Assembly (NCBI RefSeq): GCF_021739025.1
Contig: NZ_JAKKOT010000009.1
Span: 1 to 64,000, forward strand
Source: Gordonia liuliyuniae
Lineage (GTDB): Bacteria > Actinomycetota > Actinomycetes > Mycobacteriales > Mycobacteriaceae
Length of the DNA stretch: 64,000 nt
Direction of reading: 5' to 3'
Shown here: positions 53,558 through 62,749 of the stretch, one piece after another
How positions within the stretch are numbered: position 1 is the first letter of the stretch
Layout of the letters: every line of letters starts with the position of its first letter
The notes under the pieces: generated by a model
The model's database searches: none
What the model was told of the DNA's origin: nothing
Seen by the model: the letters and a program-made list of their open reading frames with translations, nothing else
Translations under genes and position numbers: made by a program

Positions 53558-54737
53558 CGGGCAGGTCGCGAGCGGCGTCGCCCGCCACGAGCCACAGGAC
53601 GAGCGCGACGACCACGATGCCGCCGGTCACCGCGAACGCCGGACCGTAGCCCCACCGGTCGGCGATCAGACCGGCGATGAGCGGGCCGCTGACCGCGCCC
53701 AGATCGGATGCCATCCCGTAGGCCGCCAACGCCGATCCGCCCCGTTCGCGTTTGGCGAGAAGATCGCCGAGTGCCGCTTGATGTGTCGGCGCGAACAGAC
53801 CCGATCCGATTCCGGACACGGCGGTCAACGCGAGCACGACCCAGATGTTGGGTGACCAGCCGAGCACGATCGTGGACGCGGCGGCGATGATCAGCCCGGG
53901 GATCATGACGGGGCGTCGCCCGAACCGGTCCGACAGTCGACCGGAGACGATGATCGCGACGATGTTTCCCGCGGCGTAACAGGCCAGGACGATGCCCGCC
54001 CAGCCTGCGGATTCGCCGAGCCCCTGTTCGACGAACAGCGGGACCACTGCCACTCGAACACCCATGGACGCCCAGCCCTGGGCGAAGTTGGATGCGAGGA
54101 TCGCCCGGTACTCGGCCCACCGCAGCGCCTCGACGAAGCCCGCGGCGGGCAGCGGAGCGTGCGCGCCCGGTTCGGTCCGCGGTTCGGGTGCGGGCGGCAT
54201 CGCGGTCGCGACGACCGCTGCCGCGATGAGCAGCGCGATCGCATAGACGACGAACGGCATGCGGAGCCCGAAGTCGACGAGGGCCGCTCCGACGAGCGGT
54301 CCGGCGAGGTTGCCGACGAGGAAGCCAGCCGAGTAGTAGCCCGAGGCCCGGCCGCGAATCGCCTGTGGCGCGAGGCGGATGAGCAGTGCCATCGCCGACA
54401 CCGAGAACATCGTCGACCCGATGCCGCCAGCGGCGCGGAACACCAGCAGCTGCCAGTAGGTCTGCGCGAACGCGCACGCCAGAGTGCTCAGCGCCACGAC
54501 CATGAGGCCGGTCAGGTAGATCCGCCGCTCCCCCAGCTTGGTGACGAGGCGGCCGGTGGCGGGCGCGAACGCCAACCGCATCATCGCGAACGCGGATACG
54601 ACGAGGGTCGCGGCGGTGATGCCGACGCCGAAGTCGCTGGCGAAGATCGGAAGGGCTGGCGCGATGAGCCCGTAGCCGAGCGCGATGACGACATTGGCCG
54701 CCAGCAGGACCCATAGTCCGCGTGGGAGTTGTTTCAT
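53505..54737 (-). CDS. MFS transporter (DHA1-like)
   Basis: A 410-residue major facilitator with 12 hydrophobic helices. The first is LWVLLAANVVIALGYGLIAPALPIF; motif A-like sequence is GRLVTKLGERRIYLTGL, and the second-half counterpart is GRLSDRFGRRPVMIPGL. The look is of DHA1 drug or metabolite exporters. It has a 53-nt tail-to-tail overlap with pmt. No regulator is adjacent; the upstream USP gene is separated by a terminator. Confidence 0.82.
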   Translation of the reverse strand: MKQLPRGLWVLLAANVVIALGYGLIAPALPIFASDFGVGITAATLVVSAFAMMRLAFAPATGRLVTKLGERRIYLTGLMVVALSTLACAFAQTYWQLLVFRAAGGIGSTMFSVSAMALLIRLAPQAIRGRASGYYSAGFLVGNLAGPLVGAALVDFGLRMPFVVYAIALLIAAAVVATAMPPAPEPRTEPGAHAPLPAAGFVEALRWAEYRAILASNFAQGWASMGVRVAVVPLFVEQGLGESAGWAGIVLACYAAGNIVAIIVSGRLSDRFGRRPVMIPGLIIAAASTIVLGWSPNIWVVLALTAVSGIGSGLFAPTHQAALGDLLAKRERGGSALAAYGMASDLGAVSGPLIAGLIADRWGYGPAFAVTGGIVVVALVLWLVAGDAARDLPVRTNSATTSDDPTRRSR

Positions 54738-54814
54738 TCCTCGACTTCGGACGACGCCGTCACCGACCGTCGCATGGTGCGGCGGAGTTCATCAGACACG
54801 CTGTAGACAGTAGC

Positions 54815-54846
54815 GGCGGGCACCGGCTGAAGAGTCGGTGCCCGCC
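54815..54846 (-). terminator. Hairpin downstream of the USP gene
   Basis: An 11-bp perfect stem (54815-54825 with 54836-54846, arm GGCGGGCACCG) and a 10-nt loop, with further flanking ACAGT/ACTGT complementarity. It lies 13 nt past the USP stop on the minus strand. Confidence 0.75.
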
Positions 54847-54858
54847 ACTGTCACCGCG

Positions 54859-55725
54859 TCACTTGCGGACGATCATCACCGGAACGTGCGCGTGGTGGAG
54901 CACCTTCTGACTGCGCGAACCCAGGAGCAGACCGGTGAATCCACCTCGACCGCGGCTGCCCATGACGATGAGCGACGCGTCGTCGCCCGCCGCCTCGAGG
55001 ATCGCCTTGGCAGGCTCCTCGGGGATGACGACCCGGTTGACTTCGACGTCCGGATAATCCTGGGAGTAGCCCGCGATCCGCTCCGACACCGCTTCGACGG
55101 CCTGACGGGACATCTCGTCGATCTCCGCCTGGTCGAGCCCGAAGCCGTGGAGAGCGTCGGCGTCGAGCGGCGTCCACGTGTGGACGGCGGTCAGCGTCCG
55201 GTTGCGGACGCCTGCCAGTCGGTACGCTTCGGCGACGGCGGGGTCGCTGACCGCCGAGTCGTCGATGCCGACGACGATCGGGCCGTCGCCGCCGAGCGAG
55301 CCCGCGGGCACGATCACGACGCGTCCCTTCGCGTGGGCTGCGACGCTGGTGCTGACCGATCCGAGGAACAAGCCCTTGACGCTGCCCAAGCCACGGGTGC
55401 CGAGCACGATCATGTGGGCGTGCTCACCGATCTCGAGCATGACGCGGGCGGCGTCGCCTTCGACGATCGAGCCGGACACCTCGATGTCGGCGACCTCGGC
55501 GCGAGCCACTTCGGCCGCCTTCTGCACTGCTGCGGTGGCCTCAGCGCGGATCGCGTCGATCACGTCCTGCGGGATCACGAGGCCAGGCGCGTAATCGCTG
55601 GTCGTCGACGTGTAAGCGGCAACGATCTTCAATGGGAGGCGTTCGGACGCTGCAGCACTTGCAGCCCATTTGACGGCGTCCGTCGACGCATCCGAACCGT
55701 CCACACCGACCAGGATCAAGCTCAT
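54859..55725 (-). CDS. Universal stress protein, tandem USP domains
   Basis: A 288-residue protein of two USP domains (about 1-142 and 148-288). The ATP-binding pattern GxxG-x9-G(S/T) is seen in the first as LGTRGLGSVKGLFLGSVS and in the second as MGSRGRGGFTGLLLGSRS. Tandem ATP-binding USPs in mycobacteria (Rv2623-like) respond to hypoxia and slow growth. The ATG at 55725 has an AGGAG site. A terminator follows. Confidence 0.92.
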   Translation of the reverse strand: MSLILVGVDGSDASTDAVKWAASAAASERLPLKIVAAYTSTTSDYAPGLVIPQDVIDAIRAEATAAVQKAAEVARAEVADIEVSGSIVEGDAARVMLEIGEHAHMIVLGTRGLGSVKGLFLGSVSTSVAAHAKGRVVIVPAGSLGGDGPIVVGIDDSAVSDPAVAEAYRLAGVRNRTLTAVHTWTPLDADALHGFGLDQAEIDEMSRQAVEAVSERIAGYSQDYPDVEVNRVVIPEEPAKAILEAAGDDASLIVMGSRGRGGFTGLLLGSRSQKVLHHAHVPVMIVRK

Positions 55726-55890
55726 CGCGAATGCACTCCTTCTCAGCAGGGCCGGACTACCGCGGATTCGGCGTCCCTCGGCCTCGTTTCCATTCTGTCG
55801 CAATCACTCCCGAAATGCATGGACCCGGGTAGGTCCAAAGTCCCCAGGTAGGCTGGCGGCACTGTCCGATTCGATCACCAGGAACGTTCG

Positions 55891-56187
55891 ATGACCTCCC
55901 CGCTCCGCTCCGGCCCCGCCCGCGACGCCGCATTGCACGTACTCATTACATTCGGAGTGGGCATCGTGCTGCTGATCGTCGCGCTCAACACGTCCGACGG
56001 GGTGCACGACGCGTTCATCGTCGCAGGCCCGGTCGCCATCGGACTGGGCACCGTCTCCGCCATGATCCGCACCGCTCTCGCCTGGCGCGCCAACGTGGGG
56101 TGGCAGGTGTGGCAGGGCGCGTCATGGTTCCTCATGGCACTCACCGTCACCTGGGTGTTCGGCGCGGTCCCCGCCCTCGTCACCTAA
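55891..56187 (+). CDS. Small membrane protein of unknown function
   Basis: A 98-residue protein with three predicted hydrophobic helices (ALHVLITFGVGIVLLIVALN, then AFIVAGPVAIGLGTVSAMI, then GASWFLMALTVTWVFGAVP). No family recognised. It lies between the divergent USP gene and the convergent antiporter gene; stop-to-stop distance to the latter is 27 nt. Confidence 0.6.
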   Translation: MTSPLRSGPARDAALHVLITFGVGIVLLIVALNTSDGVHDAFIVAGPVAIGLGTVSAMIRTALAWRANVGWQVWQGASWFLMALTVTWVFGAVPALVT

Positions 56188-56214
56188 ACTCGCACGCCCC
56201 ACTCGGTTGTCGCG

Positions 56215-57948
56215 TCAGTCTTTGACGGGCGCCTGGGCGTCGAGACTCAGTTCCTCCGCGTCGAGCCGGTCGAGAGAGACGGTCAACGCGCTGGAACTGT
56301 AGGCGCCGGTCTCGCGGAGCTCCAGAAGCCGCCGCCGCTGTTCGGAGACGATGAGCCTGCGGACACGCCTCATCTGTTTCGCGGTCTCCAGGCGTCTGTC
56401 GATCATGATCTCGTCGAGCCGGTCTTCGGCCCCGCGTTCTTCATCCCCGAGTTCTTCATCCCTGTCGACTGCCTCGAGGCGTCGAACAGTCTCGATGGTG
56501 CTCGCGAGCTCGGAGTCGGCTCCGCACGCGTCGGGCGCCCTCATGACACGATCGGTCACCGCAGCCAACTCGCGGCCGATCGCGCGACGCTGCGCCATCT
56601 CCTGCGCGTCGTGGTCGGGCAGCCGCATCCACTTGACGAATGCGCCGAGCGTACTGCCCTGGATCAGCAGTGATCCGACAGCGACGAAGAATGCGAGCAG
56701 GACGAGCATCGAACGGTACGGCGTGTCGGCGGGCAGCGTCTGCGCCGCCGCGAGCGTCACGACTCCGCGCATCCCGGCCCACACCACGACGAACCCCTCC
56801 CGCGTACCGATCGACTCGGCGCGGTAGTAGGCGATGTCGGCGAGCCGACGGTCGATCCGACTCTGCACCACCCGCAGTCGGCCCGTGTCCAGATGATCGG
56901 CGTCGGCCAAGTCGGTCTGCAGCTTCTCGAGTCGCTCCTCACGTCCGATCACCCGCTGCGCACGACGCTCGGTCCAGTGCACCAGCGGGATCACGAAGAT
57001 CAACCGCAGCACGATCAAGAGCACGAAACCGACCGCGGCGGGCCACGCCGCATGCCAGACCGTCTCACCGCTCTCGTGGACGTCGAACACCAGGTCCTTG
57101 AGTTCGAGCCCCATCAGCAGGAAGACGCTGCCCTCCAGCAGCAGTTCGACCATCCGCCAGTTCTGCACGTCGGACAGCCGGTGCGCCGCAGTCAGATGCC
57201 GGACCGCGCCCCGCCCCGCGACCAGACCCGCCGCGACCGCGGCGACCAGCCCGGAGCCCTCGACGAGTTCCGTCGGGATGTACGCGACATACGGGGTGAG
57301 GAACGAGACCGCTGTCGCGACAGCGGGATTGGCGATCCGTGCGCGGAACCGGACGAACACCCAGCCGACGGCGGAGCCGACGGCGACCGCAGCCACCACC
57401 GTCCACACGAACGAGATCGCGACACCCCACACCGACACGCTCGCCGCCATCGCCGCGATCGCCGCACGCAACATCACCAGCGCGCTCGCATCGTTGAACA
57501 GACTCTCGCCGCTGAGCACGGTGATCAGCCGGTTGGGAGCGCCGACCCGTTTGACGGTCGTCGTCGCGACCGCGTCGGTCGGACTGAGAATCGCGCCGAG
57601 TGCGACACCGGTCGCATAGTCGGCGTCGGGGAGTATCCACATGAACACCGCGCCCAGCCCGAGCGCGCTGATGATGACGAGGACCACAGACAATCCGCTG
57701 ATCGCACGGAAGTCACGTTTGAACTCCATCGAGGGCATCGCGACAGCCGCCGCGTAGAGCAACGGAGGCAGGACGCCCATCAGGACGATCTCCGGATTCA
57801 GCGCGATCCGCGGGACCCCGGGAAGGTAGCTGACCACGACACCGAACAGGACGAGCAGCAACGGAGCCGCGATACGCAGTCGCGGGGCGAGCAGATTGGC
57901 CGCAGCGATCGCGAGCACACACATGACGACAATCAGAACAACTTCCAC
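56215..57948 (-). CDS. CPA1 Na+/H+ antiporter
   Basis: A 577-residue cation-proton antiporter. About 12 membrane helices fill residues 1-430; the ion-site motif is ALGAILSPTDAVATTT with GESLFNDASALV, as in NhaP/NhaG CPA1 proteins. The C-terminal 150 residues are cytoplasmic, acidic and helical, probably regulatory. It exchanges Na+ (or K+) for H+ in pH and salt control. ATG start; 183 nt separate it from the divergent aurF-like gene. Confidence 0.88.
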   Translation of the reverse strand: MEVVLIVVMCVLAIAAANLLAPRLRIAAPLLLVLFGVVVSYLPGVPRIALNPEIVLMGVLPPLLYAAAVAMPSMEFKRDFRAISGLSVVLVIISALGLGAVFMWILPDADYATGVALGAILSPTDAVATTTVKRVGAPNRLITVLSGESLFNDASALVMLRAAIAAMAASVSVWGVAISFVWTVVAAVAVGSAVGWVFVRFRARIANPAVATAVSFLTPYVAYIPTELVEGSGLVAAVAAGLVAGRGAVRHLTAAHRLSDVQNWRMVELLLEGSVFLLMGLELKDLVFDVHESGETVWHAAWPAAVGFVLLIVLRLIFVIPLVHWTERRAQRVIGREERLEKLQTDLADADHLDTGRLRVVQSRIDRRLADIAYYRAESIGTREGFVVVWAGMRGVVTLAAAQTLPADTPYRSMLVLLAFFVAVGSLLIQGSTLGAFVKWMRLPDHDAQEMAQRRAIGRELAAVTDRVMRAPDACGADSELASTIETVRRLEAVDRDEELGDEERGAEDRLDEIMIDRRLETAKQMRRVRRLIVSEQRRRLLELRETGAYSSSALTVSLDRLDAEELSLDAQAPVKD

Positions 57949-58039
57949 GTCCTACATTGTCGGGCATCGACCCATCCGTGGCATCCCCCGGCCACGTCGC
58001 GCCGTCAACTCATGCGCCACCACCCATCGTGTCATCGAG

Positions 58040-58056
58040 CATTGACAAGATCAATG
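58040..58056 (+). promoter_or_regulatory. -35 region with inverted repeat upstream of the aurF-like gene
   Basis: CATTGA-caaga-TCAATG is a perfect 6-bp inverted repeat that contains a consensus TTGACA (58042-58047). The -10 at the expected distance is poor (CACGGT). A second small palindrome, TTGA-gtca-TCAA, lies at 58070-58081. Confidence 0.4.
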
Positions 58057-58087
58057 ATTGGTGTCACGGTTGAGTCATCAAGGTTCG

Positions 58088-58109
58088 TTCTGCTGACTCG
58101 TCAGCAGAA
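58088..58109 (+). promoter_or_regulatory. 22-bp perfect palindrome, probable operator
   Basis: Ten-base arms (left arm TTCTGCTGAC) separated by TC form a perfect inverted repeat 22 nt before the aurF-like ATG. Its length and symmetry fit a TetR-type dimer site; in RNA it would be a stable hairpin close to the ribosome site. No regulator gene lies next to it. Confidence 0.6.
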
Positions 58110-58131
58110 CACCAGCAGAGGGAGATGTGAG

Positions 58132-59145
58132 ATGACTTCGACGCAACCGCGGCCGACCACCACGTATCAGCCGCCCGTGAAGCAGGACGCAGAGCTCGAT
58201 TACGAGCAGGTTCTCGACGATCTGTCGTCTGCGTCAGTGCACCGGAACTTCGATCCGTACATCGACATCGCGTGGGACGCTCCGGAGATGGCGATCGTTC
58301 CCGACGATCCTCGCTGGATCCTGTCGTACACAGTCGACCCGATCGGCCGTCACCCGTGGTACCAGTCGCTTCCCGAGTCCGAACAGATCCGCCTCGGCAT
58401 GTGGCGCCAGGCCAACGTCGCCAAGGTCGGCCTGCAGTTCGAGTCCATTCTCATCCGCGGATTGCTTCAGTACTCGGACCGCCTCCCCAACGGCGACAAG
58501 CGGTTCCGTTACACCACGCATGAGGCGAAGGAAGAGTGCAACCACACGCTCATGTTCCAGGAACTGGTGAACCGGATCGGGATGAAGACGCCCGGCATGC
58601 GCCGCTGGCTGCGCCTGCTCTCGCCGATCGTTCCGCTGTTCTCGACGATCACTCCGACCGTCTTCTACTTCGGCGTGCTCGCAGGCGAAGAGCCCATCGA
58701 CCACATCCAGAAGGACTTCCTGCGCGGCAAGGACGGCCTGCACCCGGCGATGTCGGCCGTGATGGAACTGCACGTGGCCGAGGAGGCTCGGCACATCTCG
58801 TTCGCGCACAACCATCTGCGTGCGACGATCCCGAACAAGGGCCGTCTCACCAAGTTCGCCCTGTCGATCGCGATGCCGATCGTCATGCGCGTGCTGTGCA
58901 ATGCGATCGTCATCCCGCCGACCGAGTTCCGTAAGGAGTTCAACGTGCCTCGCGAGGTGATGAAGGACATCTTCTGGGAGTCCGAGCAGTCGAAGGTCTT
59001 CTTGGCAGGCGTGTTCGGCGACGTCCGCATGCTCGCCGAACAGTGCGGTCTGATGAACCCGGCGTCCCGCCGAGTGTGGCGCGCCCTGGGCATCGACGGC
59101 CGCAACTCGCGGTTCCGCAGCGAACCCGCCTATACCGCGAGCTGA
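58132..59145 (+). CDS. AurF-like di-iron oxygenase
   Basis: A 337-residue protein of the AurF (p-aminobenzoate N-oxygenase) family. All likely iron ligands are present with AurF spacing: Glu104 (FESI), Glu135 and His138 (KEECNH), Glu187 (GEEP), His214, Glu218 and His221 (LHVAEEARH). AurF itself makes nitro groups from amines, but uncharacterised actinobacterial members have unknown substrates. The FprB gene begins 5 nt after its stop and would supply electrons. The same pair is, from memory, Rv0885-Rv0886 in M. tuberculosis. The ATG at 58132 follows AGGGAGA; the open frame upstream lies antisense to the antiporter. Confidence 0.85.
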   Translation: MTSTQPRPTTTYQPPVKQDAELDYEQVLDDLSSASVHRNFDPYIDIAWDAPEMAIVPDDPRWILSYTVDPIGRHPWYQSLPESEQIRLGMWRQANVAKVGLQFESILIRGLLQYSDRLPNGDKRFRYTTHEAKEECNHTLMFQELVNRIGMKTPGMRRWLRLLSPIVPLFSTITPTVFYFGVLAGEEPIDHIQKDFLRGKDGLHPAMSAVMELHVAEEARHISFAHNHLRATIPNKGRLTKFALSIAMPIVMRVLCNAIVIPPTEFRKEFNVPREVMKDIFWESEQSKVFLAGVFGDVRMLAEQCGLMNPASRRVWRALGIDGRNSRFRSEPAYTAS

Positions 59146-59150
59146 CGCCG

Positions 59151-60623
59151 GTGCCCCACGTCGTCACGCAGGCCTGTTGCGGCGACGCTTCGTGCGTCTA
59201 CGCATGCCCTGTCAACTGCATACATCCCACCCCCGACGAGCCTGATTTCGGCATCGCGGAAATGCTCTACATCGACCCGGCGACATGTGTCGACTGCGGC
59301 GCGTGCGTCTCGGCGTGCCCGGTCGGCGCCATCGTCCCCGGCCACCGCCTGCCGGAGGAGGCGCAGCGGTTCGTCGACGTCAACGCCGAGCACTACGGCC
59401 ACACGCAGGACGACCTCGTCCGCTTCCCGGTCCCGCGCGACAAGCGCCTACCGCTCGCACCGATCTCCAAACCGCGGGCGGTCCGCGGCGGCCCAGACGT
59501 CCTCGAAGTCGCGATCGTCGGTTCGGGACCGTCCGCGATGTATGCGGCCGACGAGCTCCTCAAACAGCCGCGCGTGCGCGTCACCGTCTACGAGCGGCTC
59601 GACCTACCGTTCGGTCTGTCGCGCTTCGGTGTCGCCCCCGACCACACGTCGACCCGCACCGTGATGAATCTGTTCGACGACATCGCCCGCCATCCGAACA
59701 TCACCATCGCACTCAACACCGAGATCGGCCGCGACGTGTCGCTCGACGAGCTACGCGCACGCCACCACGCGGTGTTGTGGGCCGGCGGCGCGCCGACCGA
59801 CAAGACACTGCAGATTCCCGGCGTCGAACTGTCCGGCGTCCAGAGCGCGACGTCGTTGGTCGGCTGGTACAACGGGCACCCCGACTTCGTCGACGCCGGA
59901 CCCGACCTGTCTGCCGAGCGGGTCGTGGTGATCGGCAACGGCAACGTCGCCCTCGACGTCGCACGCATTCTCACCGGTGACGTCGACGAGCTCGCGAAGA
60001 CCGACATCTCGCGTGACGCGCTCGCCGCACTGCGCTCGTCGGCCGTTCGCGAAGTCGTCGTCGCGGGTCGTCGCGGCCCCGAGCACGCCGCGTTCACGTT
60101 GCCCGAACTGATCGGCATCGCCGACGGGCACGCTCGCGTGTGGGTCGACCCCGCAGACCTCGAAGGGGTATTGGCCGACGGTGTCGGCGATCCGACGTCG
60201 GCCGCGAAGCTCTCTCTCCTGCAGGAGATCTCGCAGCGCCCCAAGCCCGCCGAACCCTTCATCCGACTGATGTTCGGTAAGACTCCGGTCGCCGTCGTCG
60301 GCCAGGAGAAGGCGACCGGCGTGCGCTTCGTCCGGACCGGGAGCGATCTCGAGGAGACACTCGACACCGGTCTGGTGCTGACCTCGATCGGCTACCGCGG
60401 CGTCCCCGTCGCCGGACTCCCGTTCGACGAGAACACGGGCACCATCGCGAACGTCGCCGGACGAGTCACGGACGGCGGCACCCCGGTGCCCGGGATGTAC
60501 GTGACCGGCTGGATCAAACGTGGACCGTCCGGTTTCATCGGCACCAACAAGACCGATTCCGGGGAGACCGTCGCACATCTTCTCGAAGACGCTGAGGCAG
60601 GTGCCCTCTCCAGCGTCGGCTGA
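59151..60623 (+). CDS. fprB: Ferredoxin-adrenodoxin reductase fusion (FprB)
   Basis: A 490-residue fusion. Residues 1-100 are a 7Fe/8Fe ferredoxin (QACCGDASCVYACPVNCIH and CVDCGACVSACPVG). Residues about 118-490 are an adrenodoxin-reductase-like NADP+ oxidoreductase with FAD motif VAIVGSGPSAMYAADELL and NADP motif VIGNGNVALDVARIL, ending in the family's GWIKRGPSGFIGTNK. It passes electrons from NADPH through its own clusters, here most likely to the AurF-like oxygenase 5 nt upstream. GTG start; the frame upstream belongs to a shadow. Confidence 0.92.
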   Translation: MPHVVTQACCGDASCVYACPVNCIHPTPDEPDFGIAEMLYIDPATCVDCGACVSACPVGAIVPGHRLPEEAQRFVDVNAEHYGHTQDDLVRFPVPRDKRLPLAPISKPRAVRGGPDVLEVAIVGSGPSAMYAADELLKQPRVRVTVYERLDLPFGLSRFGVAPDHTSTRTVMNLFDDIARHPNITIALNTEIGRDVSLDELRARHHAVLWAGGAPTDKTLQIPGVELSGVQSATSLVGWYNGHPDFVDAGPDLSAERVVVIGNGNVALDVARILTGDVDELAKTDISRDALAALRSSAVREVVVAGRRGPEHAAFTLPELIGIADGHARVWVDPADLEGVLADGVGDPTSAAKLSLLQEISQRPKPAEPFIRLMFGKTPVAVVGQEKATGVRFVRTGSDLEETLDTGLVLTSIGYRGVPVAGLPFDENTGTIANVAGRVTDGGTPVPGMYVTGWIKRGPSGFIGTNKTDSGETVAHLLEDAEAGALSSVG

Positions 60624-60755
60624 CAGCTGCCGCAGGCTGGATTCGCTCGCCGCAGCGTCGCTGTGGAATTCCGCAGAACCGTGCACGGTCCCCGCACGTC
60701 TAAGGAGTAGAGGCCCGGTCGTCGTACCGGGTGCACTGCGGCGGACGGGGACATC

Positions 60756-61049
60756 ATGGCGGGTTTCGGGATCACACCGGCTCAGATTGCACAGATCGCG
60801 GCGGACTGGCGCGAGCTGGGGAGCGTGATCGTCGAGACCCGGCTCGACGATCCGCCTGCGAGTTCCACCTCGCACACGGTCGCCGCCGCGGCGATCGCCA
60901 CCGTCAAGGCCAAGACCGTGTCGGCGGCCGACGGGCTCCGGCTGGTGGCACTGGCCGACGCACTCGCCAGATTCAACGCGCTCTCCCAGGAGTCGGATGC
61001 GGCGTCCGCCGATGCGATCGGCGACGCGACCCGCGAGAGCGTCCGATGA
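60756..61049 (+). CDS. Small helical protein, EspC/WXG100-like (candidate type VII substrate)
   Basis: A 97-residue, Ala-rich, all-helical protein without signal peptide (MAGFGITPAQIAQIAADWRE, later AADGLRLVALADALARFNAL). Length and two-helix build fit WXG100/EspC-type (DUF2580-like) proteins secreted by type VII systems; the sequence has no clear WxG in the turn. Its stop overlaps the next ATG by 4 nt (ATGA), and the next protein has a similar helical N-terminus, as in co-secreted heterodimer pairs. Assignment is by shape and context. Confidence 0.55.
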   Translation: MAGFGITPAQIAQIAADWRELGSVIVETRLDDPPASSTSHTVAAAAIATVKAKTVSAADGLRLVALADALARFNALSQESDAASADAIGDATRESVR

Positions 61050-62707
61050 CCAGCATCGACGACGTCCTCGCCTGGGACCTCAGCGGATTGCCCACCGCAG
61101 CCGCGCAACTGGCGACTCTCACCGATCGCCTCTGGGACGCGAGTCGGGAGGCGGTCGTCGCCGCCGGCTCGGACGAGGCATGGCACGGGGCGACCCACGA
61201 TGCGGCGACCCAGCGCGTCGGAGTGGTCGCGGTGTCGATGCGACGATCGGCCCAGGCGACCTCGACCGCAACCGATTTCGTCCGCGGCAGCACGGCGATC
61301 CTGGAGAACGCGCAGTCGACGCTGCGTGCTCGGGTGCTCTCCGCGCGCAACGCCGGGTTCACCGTCGCACCGGACGGCTCCGTGACCCACGCCGATCCCG
61401 AGCGCCGCGCCGACTCCCTCTACCTGACCGAGGCCGTCCAACAACTACTGGCGACGGCGGGCGAATTCGACCGGGTGTTCGCGAGCGAGATCTACCGGTC
61501 CGCTCTGCAAATCGACGGCTCCGGAGACGCAGTCGGCCTGCCCGACGGCTCCACTGGAGCCCCGGAGAAGGCTGCGCAGGCCCTGCCCGCACTCTCCCCG
61601 GAGCGTCGTCGAACGTACTGGGAGTCGCTGTCGCGCGCGGAGAAAGACAAACTTCTTCGGTCCGCGCCGGAGGTCGTCGGCAACCTCGACGGCGTCCCGT
61701 TCGACGACAGGATCACCGCGAACAGGGTCACGATGCTCGACCGGCTCGACGACGCACGCGAGTCAGGAGCCGACGACGCCGCGCGACTGCGGTCGATGCT
61801 CGCCGACGGCCGCACTTTCCTCGCCTACGACCCGGACACCGGAGAGTTCATCGAGCTCGTCGGCGAGATCGCTCCCGACGCTCGCGGCACAGCGGTCTTC
61901 GTCCCGGGCACCGGCACCGCGGGCGACGACGTCGACGACCTGCGCCGGCGGGCGCTCGCACTCAACGAGCAGACCGGTGCGCCGATCATCGTCTGGGCAA
62001 ACGGCACGTTCCCACAGACCATCGTCTCCGATCCCCGCCACGCTCCGCTGAAGTCGATGGCCGTCGACCCGCGTCTGGCAGCCGAGAACGCACCGCGACT
62101 CAAGTCGTTCACCGAGGCCCTCGATGCGGAACTCGCGACTGCCGCACCAGGCGTTGAGACGACCGTCATCGGGCACTCGTACGGCGGCACCGTCGTAGGC
62201 ACCGCCGAGCAGCTCGGCATGCGGGCCGACCGCGTCGTCTATGCGTCGGCAGCGGGGACAGGAGCACTGCCCGGTGTCGGATGGCACAACCCCGACTCGG
62301 ACGTCGCCCGATACTCCATCACACCGCCCGGCGACCTGATCCATTACGCGCAGGACGGCGGTGGACTGCTCCACGGCGGCGACCCGGACGACGCCGACGG
62401 CGTGGTGAGGCTCGACAGCGGCTACCTCTCCCCCGACGATCACGGGCACCGCGCCCTCCTGGAGGGGCCGAGCTCGCATTCGGCGTATCTGGACGACCCG
62501 GGCTCGGACGCGTTCGGCGCCATCGTCGACGTCATCGTCGGCGACGAGCCTGCGCGGTACGTCGACCGTCGTCCCGACATGCACCAGGTCGACGACCTCA
62601 CCGAGGACGTCGTGAACAGTGCGTCGGCCATCGGCCGGCTCAGCGGTCACTTGCTCCTCGACACGGTCACCGGTCCGGCGCGTGGACTGCTCGGCCTGTT
62701 CGATTGA
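61046..62707 (+). CDS. DUF1023 alpha/beta hydrolase with helical N-terminus
   Basis: A 553-residue protein. Residues 1-200 are helical and polar, resembling WXG100/LXG-type secretion domains, with WDLSGLPTAAAQL near the start. Residues about 270-480 are a DUF1023 alpha/beta hydrolase: nucleophile Ser378 in IGHSYGGTVVG, a preceding VFVPGTGTAGDD strand and a late His in DDHGHRALLEGPSSHSAY. Such proteins are esterase- or lipase-like and are frequent beside type VII secretion genes. It is coupled to the small protein by a 4-nt overlap. No ESX machinery is in the window, so export is inferred. Confidence 0.78.
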   Translation: MTSIDDVLAWDLSGLPTAAAQLATLTDRLWDASREAVVAAGSDEAWHGATHDAATQRVGVVAVSMRRSAQATSTATDFVRGSTAILENAQSTLRARVLSARNAGFTVAPDGSVTHADPERRADSLYLTEAVQQLLATAGEFDRVFASEIYRSALQIDGSGDAVGLPDGSTGAPEKAAQALPALSPERRRTYWESLSRAEKDKLLRSAPEVVGNLDGVPFDDRITANRVTMLDRLDDARESGADDAARLRSMLADGRTFLAYDPDTGEFIELVGEIAPDARGTAVFVPGTGTAGDDVDDLRRRALALNEQTGAPIIVWANGTFPQTIVSDPRHAPLKSMAVDPRLAAENAPRLKSFTEALDAELATAAPGVETTVIGHSYGGTVVGTAEQLGMRADRVVYASAAGTGALPGVGWHNPDSDVARYSITPPGDLIHYAQDGGGLLHGGDPDDADGVVRLDSGYLSPDDHGHRALLEGPSSHSAYLDDPGSDAFGAIVDVIVGDEPARYVDRRPDMHQVDDLTEDVVNSASAIGRLSGHLLLDTVTGPARGLLGLFD

Positions 62708-62749
62708 TCCGACCGTCGGATGCGCGAATTGTCGGAGGTCGACGGCACA

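Noticed and set aside
56893-58131. Upstream extension of the aurF-like frame antisense to the antiporter
   Set aside because: The open frame continues only because of codon bias; the family N-terminus, ribosome site and promoter repeats place the start at 58132.
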